Below the pieces are notes generated by a model. It saw only the letters and a program-made list of their open reading frames with translations, did no database searches and had not been told where the DNA came from. Below, piece by piece: positions 24,254-35,849 of a stretch of DNA of 64,000 nucleotides. Made by a program: the position numbers and the translations under genes. This DNA is from Sinorhizobium glycinis (GTDB taxonomy: Bacteria; Pseudomonadota; Alphaproteobacteria; Rhizobiales; Rhizobiaceae), in the NCBI RefSeq assembly GCF_001651865.1, contig NZ_LPUX01000053.1:682001-746000 (forward strand). Direction: 5' to 3'. The stretch's first letter is position 1, and each line of letters opens with the position of its first letter.

Positions 24254-25129
24254 TCAGGCGAGCTTCGTCTTCAGGAACTCGATGGTGCGTCCCCAGGCGA
24301 GATCGGCTGCAGCCTTGTCGTAGCGGGCGGCCGAGGTATCGTTGTTGAAGGCGTGGTTGACGCCGTCATAGACGTGGATCGTGGCGTCCTTCCCGTTCTC
24401 CGTCAGCGCCTTGCGGTAAGCCTCGATGCCCGCATTGATGCGCTCGTCGAGCCCCGCATAGTGAAGAAGCATCGCGGCCTTGATCTTCGGCACGTCCTCG
24501 GCCTTCGGCTGGGAGCCGTAGTAGGCGACGCCGGCCTTGAGATCGGGAGAATTGACGGCAAGGCGATTGACCATGCCGCCACCCCAGCAGAAGCCGATCG
24601 CGCCGACATCGCCGGTGCTTTCCGCGTGATCCATGAGGAAGGCAACGGTCGCCACCGCGTTGGAATCGGTTTCACCCGCGTCGAGCGCGCTGATCATCTC
24701 GCGCGCCTTGTCCTCATCACGCGGCGTTCCGCCGCCGGGCGACAGGAAATCCGGAGCGAGCGCGACGAATCCTTCGAGGGCGACGCGGCGCGCGACATCC
24801 CTGATGTGTGGATTGAGGCCGCGATTCTCATGGATGACAATAATTGCCGGGATCTTTCCGGACGCATTGGCCGGCCTGACGAGGTAGCCCTTCATCTCGC
24901 CATCGGCACCGGGATAGGTGATGTCCTCTCCCTTGATCCGCTCGTCCGTCGCGCCGACCATCTCGGCCTTGGCGCTGTCGGCGGCCAGCATCGGGGCAAT
25001 TGCCGCGGCCGCCGCCGCCGAACCGGCAAGCGTCGTCAGCCTCTCCATGAAGCGGCGGCGATCGAGGGTAAGGTGCGTGTATTCGTCATAGGCATCGATC
25101 ATTGCCTGAGTGATCACAGGCTTGTTCAT
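24254..25129 (-). CDS. Dienelactone hydrolase family protein with Tat signal
   Basis: A 291-residue alpha/beta hydrolase. The nucleophile elbow GFCWGGG (Cys nucleophile), the acid DERINAGIEAY segment and VNHAFNND (catalytic His) match the Cys-Asp-His triad of dienelactone hydrolases. The N-terminal region has a twin-arginine motif (LDRRRFMERLTTLAGSAAAAAAIAPMLAADSAKA, with RRRF followed by a hydrophobic stretch) preceded by about 25 cytoplasmic residues, so export by Tat is predicted. I start at the ATG at 25129 (MNKPVITQAMIDAYDEY). The substrate is unknown; export makes a classical chloroaromatic role less likely. Confidence 0.87.
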   Translation of the reverse strand: MNKPVITQAMIDAYDEYTHLTLDRRRFMERLTTLAGSAAAAAAIAPMLAADSAKAEMVGATDERIKGEDITYPGADGEMKGYLVRPANASGKIPAIIVIHENRGLNPHIRDVARRVALEGFVALAPDFLSPGGGTPRDEDKAREMISALDAGETDSNAVATVAFLMDHAESTGDVGAIGFCWGGGMVNRLAVNSPDLKAGVAYYGSQPKAEDVPKIKAAMLLHYAGLDERINAGIEAYRKALTENGKDATIHVYDGVNHAFNNDTSAARYDKAAADLAWGRTIEFLKTKLA

Positions 25130-25317
25130 GATGCTTTCCTCCGGCAGTTTCTTGCGAACCGGTGTCGACAGCCGGCCGCGCGCCGACAGCATAGGTCAGC
25201 AGACGGCAGGCACACGTCAAAACTGCGTTACTTGTCGTGATCTACAGCAGGGTCTGTTCGGGTCGAGAACGATGCGGCCGTCGTCGACCCGCGCAGGGTG
25301 AAGGATGAAGCACGGAC

Positions 25318-25341
25318 GTGGGACGCCGGGCGGCGTCCCAC
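25318..25341 (-). terminator. Hairpin downstream of guaB
   Basis: GTGGGACGCC (25318-25327) pairs with GGCGTCCCAC (25332-25341), ten base pairs with a four-base loop, starting eight bases after the guaB stop on the minus strand. The position indicates a guaB terminator. There is no U-run. Confidence 0.6.
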
Positions 25342-25349
25342 CGCAGACA

Positions 25350-26918
<1,569 letters not shown>

Positions 26919-26983
26919 TCAAAGCTTGTCTTGGAAGTTGGCGAGGGCTCGTAACACGGTTATGTCAGAATGGAAATAGTTAA

Positions 26984-27004
26984 GGCCCGGAAATCTCCCG
27001 GGCC
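26984..27004 (-). terminator. Hairpin downstream of MBL-fold gene
   Basis: GGCCCGG (26984-26990) pairs with CCGGGCC (26998-27004), a seven-base-pair GC stem with a seven-base loop. On the minus strand it is followed by TTAACTATTT. It lies 39 bases past the stop of the MBL-fold hydrolase gene and before the guaB promoter region. Confidence 0.5.
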
Positions 27005-27042
27005 CCGCATATTTGTTGTTGCAGAGCAACAAAGCTCTGAAT

Positions 27043-28026
27043 TCAAATGTCGAACTGGTAGGTTGCCGGCACGAAGCGGTAGCCCTGGTCCTGCCGCTCG
27101 ACGAAGCCGACGGCTGGGAACGGCATGTGGTAACCGATGAAGGGCAGCCGGTCGGTCGCGATCATGTCGAAGACTTTTCTGCGTGTGGCGCTCGCCGCAG
27201 CCTTGTCCATGTCGAAGCGAACCTCCCAATCCGGCCGCTGCAGCGACAGGACGTAGTGGTTGGACGTGTCCGCGGTCAGGATCAGCGCCTTGCCCTCGGA
27301 CTCGAGCCGGTAGATCATGTGCCCTGGGGAGTGGCCGAAAGCAGCGATGGCGGCGATCCCCGGAACCACCTCGGCACCGTCAGCGATGAAGGTGGTCTTT
27401 TCCGCCAGGGGGACGACTTTCTGCAGCACCGCCTTGTGGCCGTTTTCGGCCGGCGTACCGACGCGAGCCTCGTCCTTCCAGAAGTCGAACTCCACCTGGC
27501 CGGTCACATAGCGGGCGTTCGGGAAGGCCGGCTTGCCGCCTTCCACGAGGCCGCCGATATGATCGCCGTGCATATGAGTGATGACGACGACCGAGACCTG
27601 CTCCGGCGCGTAGCCGGCGGCCCGGATCCCTTCGGCGAGTTTTCCGGTTCCGGCCTCCCGGCCACCCTCGCCCAGGCCCGTGTCGAACAACACGATCTCC
27701 GATCCGGTATCGACCAGAACCGGGGCAAAGCCGTTGATAAGACCGGTGGTCGGCAGGAAATTCTGTTCGAGCAACGCGGAGACCGCCTCTGCGGGCTGGT
27801 TGGTGCCATAGGTCTCGTGCGGGTTTTCCGAGGCGCGGGTGCCGTCGCTGATCACCGTCACCTTGAAGGTGCCGAGCTTCAACACCTTGAAAGCCGCATC
27901 ACTTGCCATGGCGCCCATTTCCGCACTTTCCTGAGCCGTTGCGATCCCCGTCAAAAGGCCCGGCGCTGCCAAGGCAGCCGCCCCTGCCCCGAAAAGGGTT
28001 CGGCGCTTGAAACTATGTGTGATCAT
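27043..28026 (-). CDS. Exported MBL-fold metallohydrolase
   Basis: A 327-residue zinc hydrolase of the metallo-beta-lactamase fold. The N-terminus SFKRRTLFGAGAAALAAPGLLTGIATA has a twin-arginine signal, so export as a folded metalloprotein is likely. The metal site shows THMHGDHIGGL (HxHxDH, about 137-147), GHSPGHMIYRL and later LTADTSNHYVL, plus the final FIGYHMPFPAVGFV. This layout resembles lactonase and arylesterase-like members (AttM/MPH group), so quorum-quenching lactonase activity is one option. AGGAG lies six bases before the ATG. It ends before guaB on the same strand. Confidence 0.88.
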   Translation of the reverse strand: MITHSFKRRTLFGAGAAALAAPGLLTGIATAQESAEMGAMASDAAFKVLKLGTFKVTVISDGTRASENPHETYGTNQPAEAVSALLEQNFLPTTGLINGFAPVLVDTGSEIVLFDTGLGEGGREAGTGKLAEGIRAAGYAPEQVSVVVITHMHGDHIGGLVEGGKPAFPNARYVTGQVEFDFWKDEARVGTPAENGHKAVLQKVVPLAEKTTFIADGAEVVPGIAAIAAFGHSPGHMIYRLESEGKALILTADTSNHYVLSLQRPDWEVRFDMDKAAASATRRKVFDMIATDRLPFIGYHMPFPAVGFVERQDQGYRFVPATYQFDI

Positions 28027-28196
28027 GATCGCTCCTGTTGATCGGCGCTGCTCCTGCTCGCCGCAGGCAAGAAGTAGCGGCCTTGACAGAAAAGGTCAGC
28101 CACATCACAGGCTTTTGATCTGCAATCGCCGGTTTTGCCCCGACAAAGCCATCGGGACCGTCTACCGGACACCGAGCCCCGCATCCAAGGCCTCTC

Positions 28197-29606
28197 ATGA
28201 ACCGCATCGTCCCGATGATCCTCGCCATCGCTCTCTTCATGGAGCAGATGGATTCCACCGTCATTTCAACATCGCTGCCGGCGATCGCGCATGACATCGG
28301 GGTCGGGCCGATCACGCTCAAGCTGGCGCTCACCGCCTACATGGTGGCGCTGGCGATCTTCATACCGTTGAGCGGCTGGATGGCGGACCGCTTCGGTGCC
28401 AAGCGCATTTTTCGCGCTGCGATCCTCATCTTCATCATTGGGTCGGTGTTCTGCGCCGTCGCCGACAGCCTCGTCGCCTTCGTGCTGTCGCGCTTCCTGC
28501 AAGGCATGGGTGGCGCGATGATGACGCCGGTCGCACGCCTCGTCCTGGTGCGCGGCACCCCGCGCAGCGAGCTCGTCTCGGCCATGGCGTTGCTCACCAT
28601 CCCCGCCCTTGTCGGCCCCCTGGCGGGCCCGCCGCTCGGCGGCTTCATCACCACCTATTTCTCCTGGCACTGGATCTTCCTGATCAACGTGCCCGTCGGC
28701 ATCGCCGGCTATGTGCTTTCCGGCATCTACCTGCCGGAGATGGAGGTACGAAACCCGCCGCCGGTCGACATCCTCGGCTTCCTGCTCGGCGGCATCGCCG
28801 CGTCGGGCATCGTCTTCGGCCTGTCGGTCGTCAGCCTGCCGGCCCTGCCGCCTGCGGTCGGCATCGCTTCGGTCTCGGCCGGTGTCGCAGCGACCTTCCT
28901 CTACATCTTCCACGCCCGCCGCCATCCGGCGCCGGTGCTCGATCTCGGGCTGTTTCGCGACGGCGCCTTCCGCGCCGCCTCGGTCGGCGGCACGATCTTC
29001 CGTATCTCCGTCGGCGCCGTTCCTTTCCTGATGCCGCTGATGCTGCAGATCGGCTTCGGCCTCAATCCGTTCCAGTCGGGGCTGATTACCTTCATCGGCG
29101 CTGTCGGCGCGATCACCACCAAGTTCTTCGCCCGGCGCGTGCTTGCCCTTGCCGGCTTCCGGACCACGCTGATCGTTGCCGCCGTGATCGCCGCCGTCAC
29201 CACCTTCGCGAACGGTTTCTTCACGCCGGCGACGCCGTACCTTGCCATGCTTTCGATCCTGCTCGTCGCCGGCTTCGCCCGCTCCTTCTTTTTCACCAGC
29301 GTCAACGCGCTCTCATTCGCCGACATCGACGACGCGGACGCCAGCAAGGCGACATCGATGAGCGCCGTGCTGCAGCAGATCAGTCTCGCGCTCGGAGTGG
29401 CGGTGGCCGGTGCGATCCTCGAGATTCAAACCGCGATCGACGGCGGGCCGCTGGCCCTCGACGATTTCCACATCGCCTTCATGATGATCGCGGCGGCCAA
29501 CCTGCTGGCGGCGATCCCGTTCCTGACCATGGCGAAGAATGCCGGAGCGTCCGTATCCGGCCATCGAAAAGCGCTCCGGGAAGCCGAGGCCACGGCGGGC
29601 AAGTAG
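28197..29606 (+). CDS. MFS drug-efflux type transporter (DHA2 family)
   Basis: A 469-residue inner-membrane transporter, probably a proton-driven exporter with 14 helices. The DHA2 signatures are LFMEQMDSTVISTSLPAIAHDIG (motif D1 region), GWMADRFGAKRIFRAA (motif A, about 60-75), SRFLQGMGGAMMTPVARL (motif B) and LVGPLAGPPLGGFITTYFSWHWIFLINVPVG (motif C plus the DHA2 family pattern). The C-terminal tail is short and charged. It is divergent from the MBL-fold hydrolase across 170 bases with no other feature. The substrate is unknown. Confidence 0.9.
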   Translation: MNRIVPMILAIALFMEQMDSTVISTSLPAIAHDIGVGPITLKLALTAYMVALAIFIPLSGWMADRFGAKRIFRAAILIFIIGSVFCAVADSLVAFVLSRFLQGMGGAMMTPVARLVLVRGTPRSELVSAMALLTIPALVGPLAGPPLGGFITTYFSWHWIFLINVPVGIAGYVLSGIYLPEMEVRNPPPVDILGFLLGGIAASGIVFGLSVVSLPALPPAVGIASVSAGVAATFLYIFHARRHPAPVLDLGLFRDGAFRAASVGGTIFRISVGAVPFLMPLMLQIGFGLNPFQSGLITFIGAVGAITTKFFARRVLALAGFRTTLIVAAVIAAVTTFANGFFTPATPYLAMLSILLVAGFARSFFFTSVNALSFADIDDADASKATSMSAVLQQISLALGVAVAGAILEIQTAIDGGPLALDDFHIAFMMIAAANLLAAIPFLTMAKNAGASVSGHRKALREAEATAGK

Positions 29607-29649
29607 AATACAATCTGGGCGGCTGGACGGGAGCTGTTCCAGACATCGG

Positions 29650-29828
29650 CACCCCCCTCTGCCCTGCCGGGCATCTCCCCCACAAGGGTGGAGATTGGCC
29701 GGAAGCATCGCCACGCCCCACATCAAGGCCGCGGATGCCGCAGTGCTGCAAGGCAAATGCGGGAACGAGGGGGTCGCCGCGAGTCGATCTCCTTGTGGGG
29801 GAGATGCCCGGCAGGGCAGAGGGGGGTG
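29650..29828. repeat. Long perfect inverted repeat, rhizobial intergenic element
   Basis: A 38-base sequence at 29650-29687 (beginning CACCCCCCTCTGCCCTGCCG) is repeated exactly in inverted orientation at 29791-29828, with 103 bases between. The arms contain the CTGCC-CGGG-CATCTCCCCCACAAGG core common in rhizobial intergenic elements. The whole could fold into a very stable RNA hairpin or cruciform. It lies between the convergent MFS and VOC genes and carries no open frame with coding character. Confidence 0.85.
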
Positions 29829-29873
29829 GGCTCCGCCAACTGCCCTCACAAAGCGGCCGGGCAGCATCGTGCT

Positions 29874-30257
29874 CTATTCCGGGCGTTCGCAGACGGCGGC
29901 AATCTTGTTGCCATCGAGATCCCGGACCCAGGCGCCATAAAAATGCGCGTGGAACGGCCGCAGCCCCGGCGCGCCCTCGTCGGTGCCGCCGGCAGCCAGC
30001 GCCGCCGCATGGAAGGCATCGACAGCGCTCCGCGTCTCGGCCACGAGCGCGATGCTCACGCCGTTGCCATAGGTGGCAGGCTCGCGGTTGAACGGGGTGA
30101 CCACCCAGAAGCGGACGCGCACATCGCCATCGGCGCCGTAGCCGATCTCGGTTTCGTCCTGCCGCTGGCGACGGTAGCCAAGGGTCGGGAGCACGACATC
30201 ATAGAAGGCGCCGGCGCGTTCGAGATCGTTGGTGCCGACCGTCACGTAAAGCAGCAT
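29874..30257 (-). CDS. VOC superfamily (glyoxalase-like) protein
   Basis: A 127-residue single-domain protein of the vicinal oxygen chelate fold: MLLYVTVGTNDLERAGAFYDVVLPTLGYRR at the start and FYGAWVRDLDGNKIAAVCE at the end, the common glyoxalase/bleomycin-resistance pattern. His and Glu residues suited for metal binding are present (HAHFYGAW and the final CE). The reaction is unknown. The ATG at 30257 is four bases after the rlmE stop, so it is probably cotranscribed downstream of ppx/gppA and rlmE. Confidence 0.88.
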   Translation of the reverse strand: MLLYVTVGTNDLERAGAFYDVVLPTLGYRRQRQDETEIGYGADGDVRVRFWVVTPFNREPATYGNGVSIALVAETRSAVDAFHAAALAAGGTDEGAPGLRPFHAHFYGAWVRDLDGNKIAAVCERPE

Positions 30258-30261
30258 GGTC

Positions 30262-30999
30262 CTATTCCGCCGCGGCGTCCTCCGCCGCCTCCTCGCTCGC
30301 GGCCGCATCCCGGCCCTTGAACCCCTTGGCAAGCAGGAACATCTCGACCGATTCCGCACGCGACGAAGCCGGCTTCACATGAATGACCTGGCGGAAATTC
30401 TGCTTCAGCATGTTGAGAAGATCGCGCTCCGTGCCGCCCTGGAAGGTCTTCGCCAGGAAGTGCCCGCCCTTGGCCAGCACCTCGACCGCGAAATGCGCCG
30501 CCACCTCGCAGAGATGCATGGTGCGCAGATGGTCGGTCTGCCGGTGTCCGGTGGTCGGTGCCGCCATGTCGGAGAGCACGAGGTCCGGCGTCCCGCCGAT
30601 CGCCTCCTTGAGCTTTTCCGGCGCTTGCGGATCTAGGAAATCCATCTGCAGGAAGCGGACGCCGGGGATCGGGTCCATCTCGAGAAAGTCGATCGCCGCC
30701 ACGCGCGGGTCGGCATCGCTCGAATTCGTCACCTTGGCCGCGATCTGCGACCAGCTTCCGGGTGCGGCGCCGAGATCGATAATGCGTCGGGCACCCGATA
30801 GGATCTTGTGCTTCTCGTCGATCTCCAGAAGCTTGAAGGCTGCTCTGGCGCGATAGCCTTCGAGCTGGGCGCGCTGCACGTAAGGGTCGTTGATGTGCCG
30901 TTCCAGCCAGCGGCGTGACGACGCCTTGAGCTTGCCCTTCTTCACCTTCTGGCCGAGCTTGCGACCGCTGCGGTTGCCGCCGATCGGGGATTTCGTCAT
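30262..30999 (-). CDS. rlmE: 23S rRNA 2'-O-ribose methyltransferase RlmE
   Basis: Methylates U2552 in the 23S rRNA A-loop during 50S assembly (also called FtsJ/RrmJ). The 245-residue product has a basic N-terminus ([33 protein letters not shown]), the conserved [14 protein letters not shown] with the first catalytic Lys, the SAM site [16 protein letters not shown], the [16 protein letters not shown] motif, and [12 protein letters not shown] with the second catalytic Lys. Its ATG overlaps the stop of the Ppx/GppA gene by four bases (ATGA), a coupled pair. Confidence 0.95.
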   Translation of the reverse strand: MTKSPIGGNRSGRKLGQKVKKGKLKASSRRWLERHINDPYVQRAQLEGYRARAAFKLLEIDEKHKILSGARRIIDLGAAPGSWSQIAAKVTNSSDADPRVAAIDFLEMDPIPGVRFLQMDFLDPQAPEKLKEAIGGTPDLVLSDMAAPTTGHRQTDHLRTMHLCEVAAHFAVEVLAKGGHFLAKTFQGGTERDLLNMLKQNFRQVIHVKPASSRAESVEMFLLAKGFKGRDAAASEEAAEDAAAE

Positions 31000-32573
31000 G
31001 CCTTGTTCCCTTCGTGGGGCCTCAGCCGCTCCTCGCTTGCAGCCGTGGGTCCCTGACCGCGCTGATAACGACGCGGACGCGCCCGGCGCCAGGCGCCGTC
31101 GTCAGCCATCATGTCGGTCAGCAGGCCCTCGCGCAGCCCCCGGTCGGCGACGCGCATCCGCGTCGACGGCCAGCGGCGGCGGATCGCCTCGAGGATCGCG
31201 CAGCCGGCAAGCACCAGATCGGCGCGATCCGGGCCGATGCAGGGGTTGGCGGCGCGCGCAGCAAAATCCCAGGAGAGCAGGCGCGCCTGCATGGCCGAGA
31301 CTTCTTCGTCGGTGAGCCAGAGCCCGTCCACCCGGCGCCGGTCGTAGCGCGGCAGGTCGAGATGGACGCCAGCAAGCGTCGTCACCGTGCCCGACGTGCC
31401 GATCAGATGGAAGCCGCTGCCGGAGGCGCTTTCCAGCGCTTCGACCGACGGGCCGTCGAACCGGTCGAGCATGCCTTCGACTTCGCGCACCATCGTCTCG
31501 AAGCTCTGCGGCGTCACGTGCTCGCCGCCGTGCCGTTCGGAAAGCGTCACGACGCCGACCGGCAGCGAGGTCCAATGAGTGATGTGGTTGGCGAGCCGGC
31601 TCGAGCGGTTGTCGCCGATGCGGATCACCGCGATTTCCGACGAGCCGCCGCCGATGTCGAAGAGGACGACCGACTTGGTCTCGCGATCGACGAGCGACGA
31701 GCAGCCGGAAACGGCAAGCCGCGCCTCGGTCTCGCGATCGATGATTTCGAGATCGAGCCCGGTTTCCTCAGCGACGCGCATCATGAAGGTCTCGCCGTTC
31801 TCGGCGGCGCGCGCCGCCTCGGTGGCGATCAGCCGGCGGCGGCGGATCGAACGGGCATTGAGCTTGCCGGCGCAGATCTTCAGCGCTTCGACGGAGCGTT
31901 CCATCGCATCGTCGGAGAGCCTGCCGCTGGCGCCGAGCCCCTCGCCGAGCCGGACGATCCGCGAGAAGGCGTCGACGACGCGGAACTGCCCCGGCCGGGT
32001 CGGCTGCGCGACCAGAAGACGGCAATTGTTGGTGCCGAGGTCGAGCGCCGCATAAAGCGGCACGGGCGGCTCGCTGGGCGTGACATATGGAGCGCGCAGC
32101 TCATCCTTGCGCGGCTGTTGCGGCGCGGCCGAGGCCTCGCGCGGCCGCTGGGTTTCGGCGGGCCGTTCCGCCGCAAGCGGCTTGCCGCTGGACGCGAGCG
32201 GCCGCCCCTGCAGGCCGCGCCGTTGGCGCGCCTTCTTGCCGCGCTTCTGGCCCTTCTTGTCGGTGATCGATGTCTCGTGGGCGGCGGCGCCTGAAACGGC
32301 GGGCGCCTGGCCCTGCGGCCTTGCGGCCTTCGAACGGCGGCGCCGCTTGCGCTTGCGCGCCGGCTCCGCTTCGTCCAGTGCTGCGGGACGCCCTGCTTCT
32401 CCGGGATGCCCGGATCGGCTGGCAACTGCAGACGGCGAACCGGACGACTTGCGCCGCCTCCGTTTCCCCTTGCCGCCGCGCGGCACAAGCTTATGCGCCT
32501 CGCCACGACCTGCTGCCGACGCCCCGGATTCAGACGGCTTTGCGCCGTGATCGGGGTCTTTCACTTGTCTCAA
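30996..32573 (-). CDS. Ppx/GppA phosphatase family protein with basic N-terminal extension
   Basis: Exopolyphosphatase or pppGpp phosphatase of the actin-like ATPase fold. The enzyme core covers about 170-525: [18 protein letters not shown] (phosphate-1 loop), [35 protein letters not shown] (phosphate-2) and [18 protein letters not shown]. The first 165 residues are unusual: low-complexity, rich in Lys, Arg, Ala and Pro, with basic clusters ([29 protein letters not shown]). This could bind RNA or polyphosphate. It is coupled to rlmE by a four-base overlap, and the core is of ordinary length. The true start may be internal, but no alternative is clearly better. Confidence 0.88.
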   Translation of the reverse strand: MRQVKDPDHGAKPSESGASAAGRGEAHKLVPRGGKGKRRRRKSSGSPSAVASRSGHPGEAGRPAALDEAEPARKRKRRRRSKAARPQGQAPAVSGAAAHETSITDKKGQKRGKKARQRRGLQGRPLASSGKPLAAERPAETQRPREASAAPQQPRKDELRAPYVTPSEPPVPLYAALDLGTNNCRLLVAQPTRPGQFRVVDAFSRIVRLGEGLGASGRLSDDAMERSVEALKICAGKLNARSIRRRRLIATEAARAAENGETFMMRVAEETGLDLEIIDRETEARLAVSGCSSLVDRETKSVVLFDIGGGSSEIAVIRIGDNRSSRLANHITHWTSLPVGVVTLSERHGGEHVTPQSFETMVREVEGMLDRFDGPSVEALESASGSGFHLIGTSGTVTTLAGVHLDLPRYDRRRVDGLWLTDEEVSAMQARLLSWDFAARAANPCIGPDRADLVLAGCAILEAIRRRWPSTRMRVADRGLREGLLTDMMADDGAWRRARPRRYQRGQGPTAASEERLRPHEGNKA

Positions 32574-32787
32574 CCATCGCGCCGCGCGAAGCCTTCCGGC
32601 CGCTCAAGGCGCTCTCTCGATTTTGCGTTGGCGCGACTGTACCAGCGCCGCCCTTTTTCGCCAAACTTTTTTTGGAGGCGCACAACCGACCGCAGCTCCG
32701 CCGCCTCAGCGTCCAAAAAGCCGGCGATCCGTGCCCGCTGACAGCGCCTTGACCACAGGCCGGCCGCATTTTTTTGCCAAAGGGTAT

Positions 32788-32815
32788 TTGCATCGGCAGT
32801 TCTTTTGTTTATAAG
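32788..32815 (+). promoter_or_regulatory. Probable promoter of tRNA-Gln
   Basis: TTGCAT (32788-32793) and TATAAG (32810-32815) are separated by 16 bases and end 41 bases before the mature tRNA. The rest of the 283-base gap from 32574 holds only AT-rich runs and no gene. Confidence 0.45.
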
Positions 32816-32856
32816 CCCGCCACACCGACGCGGGCGGCCACATCGCCTGCAGGCCT

Positions 32857-32930
32857 TGGGGAATAGGTTAACGGTAGACCAGCGGACTCTGACTCCGTTA
32901 GTCCTGGTTCGAATCCAGGTTCCCCAGCCA
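32857..32930 (+). tRNA. tRNA-Gln (anticodon CTG)
   Basis: A 74-base tRNA with encoded CCA. The acceptor stem TGGGGAA (32857-32863) pairs with TTCCCCA (32920-32926). The anticodon loop CTCTGAC gives CTG, reading CAG (Gln). The T arm CTGGTTCGAATCCAG is canonical. It marks the change from core genes on the left to an accessory-looking cluster on the right. tRNA 3' ends are common integration sites. Confidence 0.97.
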
Positions 32931-32941
32931 CTTGATTATAA

Positions 32942-34003
<1,062 letters not shown>

Positions 34004-34081
34004 AAGCGAAGGATTCTGGTGGCGCGCGAAGCTGTCATCCGTCCGTTGGCGGCAATGGCGCGTCTTTGCAAGCTCGGGCAC

Positions 34082-34320
34082 CTCATGGCCAGGCGCGCAC
34101 AAGCGAACGAGCCCGACGCGGCTCGCCTCGTCCAACAGCGGACTGACGGAAGACGGCTACCATTTCCGGCCGCCCCCGTGGCGGCCGCTCATGCATCTGG
34201 TCCAACTGGGCGGCAATGTCGCGCAGCGACAAGTCGGGATCGGCGATCGCCATGACCGACGCTTCCGAAGGTTCAGGCAGTCCGCGTCCTCCGGCGCCGC
34301 TCGTCTTGTCCGAGATGCAA
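34082..34320 (-). pseudogene. Decayed recombinase-like fragment
   Basis: On the minus strand one frame reads DPDLSLRDIAAQLDQMHERPPRG. After a one-base shift the next frame reads GGRKW, a TAG stop (34159-34157), then PSSVSPLLDEASRVGLV. Joined, this gives the pattern IAxxLxxMxERxPRGGRKWxPSSVxxLLDxAxRxGL seen at the C-terminal end of helix-turn-helix and recombinase-type proteins of rhizobia. Frameshift plus stop indicate a dead remnant. Upstream the frame continues without a recognisable domain. The 418-base gap between ldh and the next gene holds nothing else. The family call is by motif only. Confidence 0.4.
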
Positions 34321-34421
34321 AAGACGGCAGTAGCGGCCGGGCAGTTCGTGGACGGGTTACGAAAGGCAGGCGGGCGCAGTGGATCGGCAGGGCGCCTTCC
34401 GCCCTTCTATGAGCATGCGTG

Positions 34422-35741
34422 TCACAGCCAACCCCCGGTGAACCCGGCTCTGCGCAGCCCCGACACAACGGGTCCGGATCGGCGCATGATGTCCCAGAGC
34501 AAGCCCGTCCGGTAGTTTTCAACCATCAGCACAACCGGTCCCTGGTCGATGCCAAAGTGGTACGGAGTGACCCACCATCCAGTGGGACTGTTTTCCACCG
34601 AAAACGACTGATTGAACGATGGTTTGAACCCGTACAGTCGTGTCATGCCGAGGTTCATTCGGGCAAAGTTGCGGGCTGTCGGAATGACAATTTCAGGCGC
34701 GAATGGAAGCGAAGCGATGACAACCCATGGTGAAACAGTTCCGTCGTCTGGCCCGAATGGAGCCCCTCGGGCGATGTAATCGAAGAACTCCCGCTTGACG
34801 CCATTGACCACTCGCGTGACCCAACCGGGCCCGTCACTTGCGGTGAAACCCCAGCAGTGCTCGCCGTAGCCTACGAACTGCATCGGGTTGCGAATCGCAT
34901 ATTCCTGCTGCACGAACGTCGCCTGTCGGCTGTTCTGGAAGTAGTCGCTGTCGTGCTCGCGCATGAAGGCGTCGCGGATTCCCCGAAAATCAACCCACAT
35001 ATGGGAAAGCTGGTGCGTAAAGAGGGGGCCTGAATAGAGCAGCTCGCGGCCGAATATATTCCTCCATTCGTAGCTTTCCGTATAGGCGGTGTAGGATTCT
35101 GTGGGCAAGGGATGGGTCGGCGAACCCAAGCCGAGGATATAGAGAAGCAGTCCCTCGTCATATCCGCGCCATCGGTAAGGGATGAACCCGCTTTCCGGCC
35201 GCCAGCCGTGGGTGATAGTAGGGCCATGATCGCGGGCCCAGTTCCAGTCGGCACGCCGGTAAAGCGCCGTGGCAAGTTGCCGGATCTCCGCTTCGGCGGC
35301 CGTGTCCTGGTCGAAATAGGCTGCCACGGTCAAAGCGCCCGCAAACAGGAAAGCCGAATCAATGGTCGACAATTCGCATTGCCAGACCCGGCGCCCGGTC
35401 TCGATATCGAGGAAATGATAGAAGAAGCCTTTGTAACCAGAGGCGTCCGGCTCTGGTCCTTGTGGAAGTTCCAACAAGAATCGCAATCGCTTGCGGGTAA
35501 TCTTGGCCGCGAATTCGCGGATGATTACGCCGCGTTCGACAACAACGGGAATCGTCCCCAGCGCCATGCCGATTGCCGCTATGCTTGCCGGGGCGCTCGG
35601 TTCCGTTTTGTCACGAACCAAGCCGTTGTCCGGATTTGTGACCTGCAGGTAGTACAGCAATGTCGTGAACTGCAGCCGCCCGAGGTTTTCATCGGTCGGC
35701 TGCCCATGGAGATCGGCATCGGTCGAGAGCATCTCGGGCAT
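34422..35741 (-). CDS. Glycoamylase-domain (PF10091-like) glucan hydrolase
   Basis: A 439-residue predicted glycoside hydrolase. The conserved region includes GYKGFFYHFLDIETGRR, STIDSAFLFAGALTVAAYF, DWNWARDHGPTITHGWRPESGF, WRGYDEGLLLYILGLGSPTHP, YSGPLFTHQLSHMWVDFRG and HCWGFTASDGP, all typical of the glycoamylase domain. That domain includes GH144 beta-1,2-glucanases and also occurs inside cyclic beta-1,2-glucan synthase (NdvB). There is no signal peptide, so it is probably cytoplasmic. It lies 108 bases downstream of xfp on the same strand and is probably cotranscribed. With the GH94 gene at 40615 it suggests beta-1,2-glucan breakdown; the linkage is inferred from the family. Confidence 0.82.
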   Translation of the reverse strand: MPEMLSTDADLHGQPTDENLGRLQFTTLLYYLQVTNPDNGLVRDKTEPSAPASIAAIGMALGTIPVVVERGVIIREFAAKITRKRLRFLLELPQGPEPDASGYKGFFYHFLDIETGRRVWQCELSTIDSAFLFAGALTVAAYFDQDTAAEAEIRQLATALYRRADWNWARDHGPTITHGWRPESGFIPYRWRGYDEGLLLYILGLGSPTHPLPTESYTAYTESYEWRNIFGRELLYSGPLFTHQLSHMWVDFRGIRDAFMREHDSDYFQNSRQATFVQQEYAIRNPMQFVGYGEHCWGFTASDGPGWVTRVVNGVKREFFDYIARGAPFGPDDGTVSPWVVIASLPFAPEIVIPTARNFARMNLGMTRLYGFKPSFNQSFSVENSPTGWWVTPYHFGIDQGPVVLMVENYRTGLLWDIMRRSGPVVSGLRRAGFTGGWL

Positions 35742-35849
35742 GGTTTCTGCTCCGTCGGGCGATCTCCTGAGGACGAATGCGTTCGTATCCCATGTCCTTG
35801 GGGTTGGTCCCTTGTATCAGGACCCTCGAGTTTCCGACGCGTGGTGTCC

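Noticed and set aside
34019-34255. 78-codon plus-strand frame after ldh
   Set aside because: It overlaps the decayed recombinase-like fragment on the other strand, has poor codon use and no motif.
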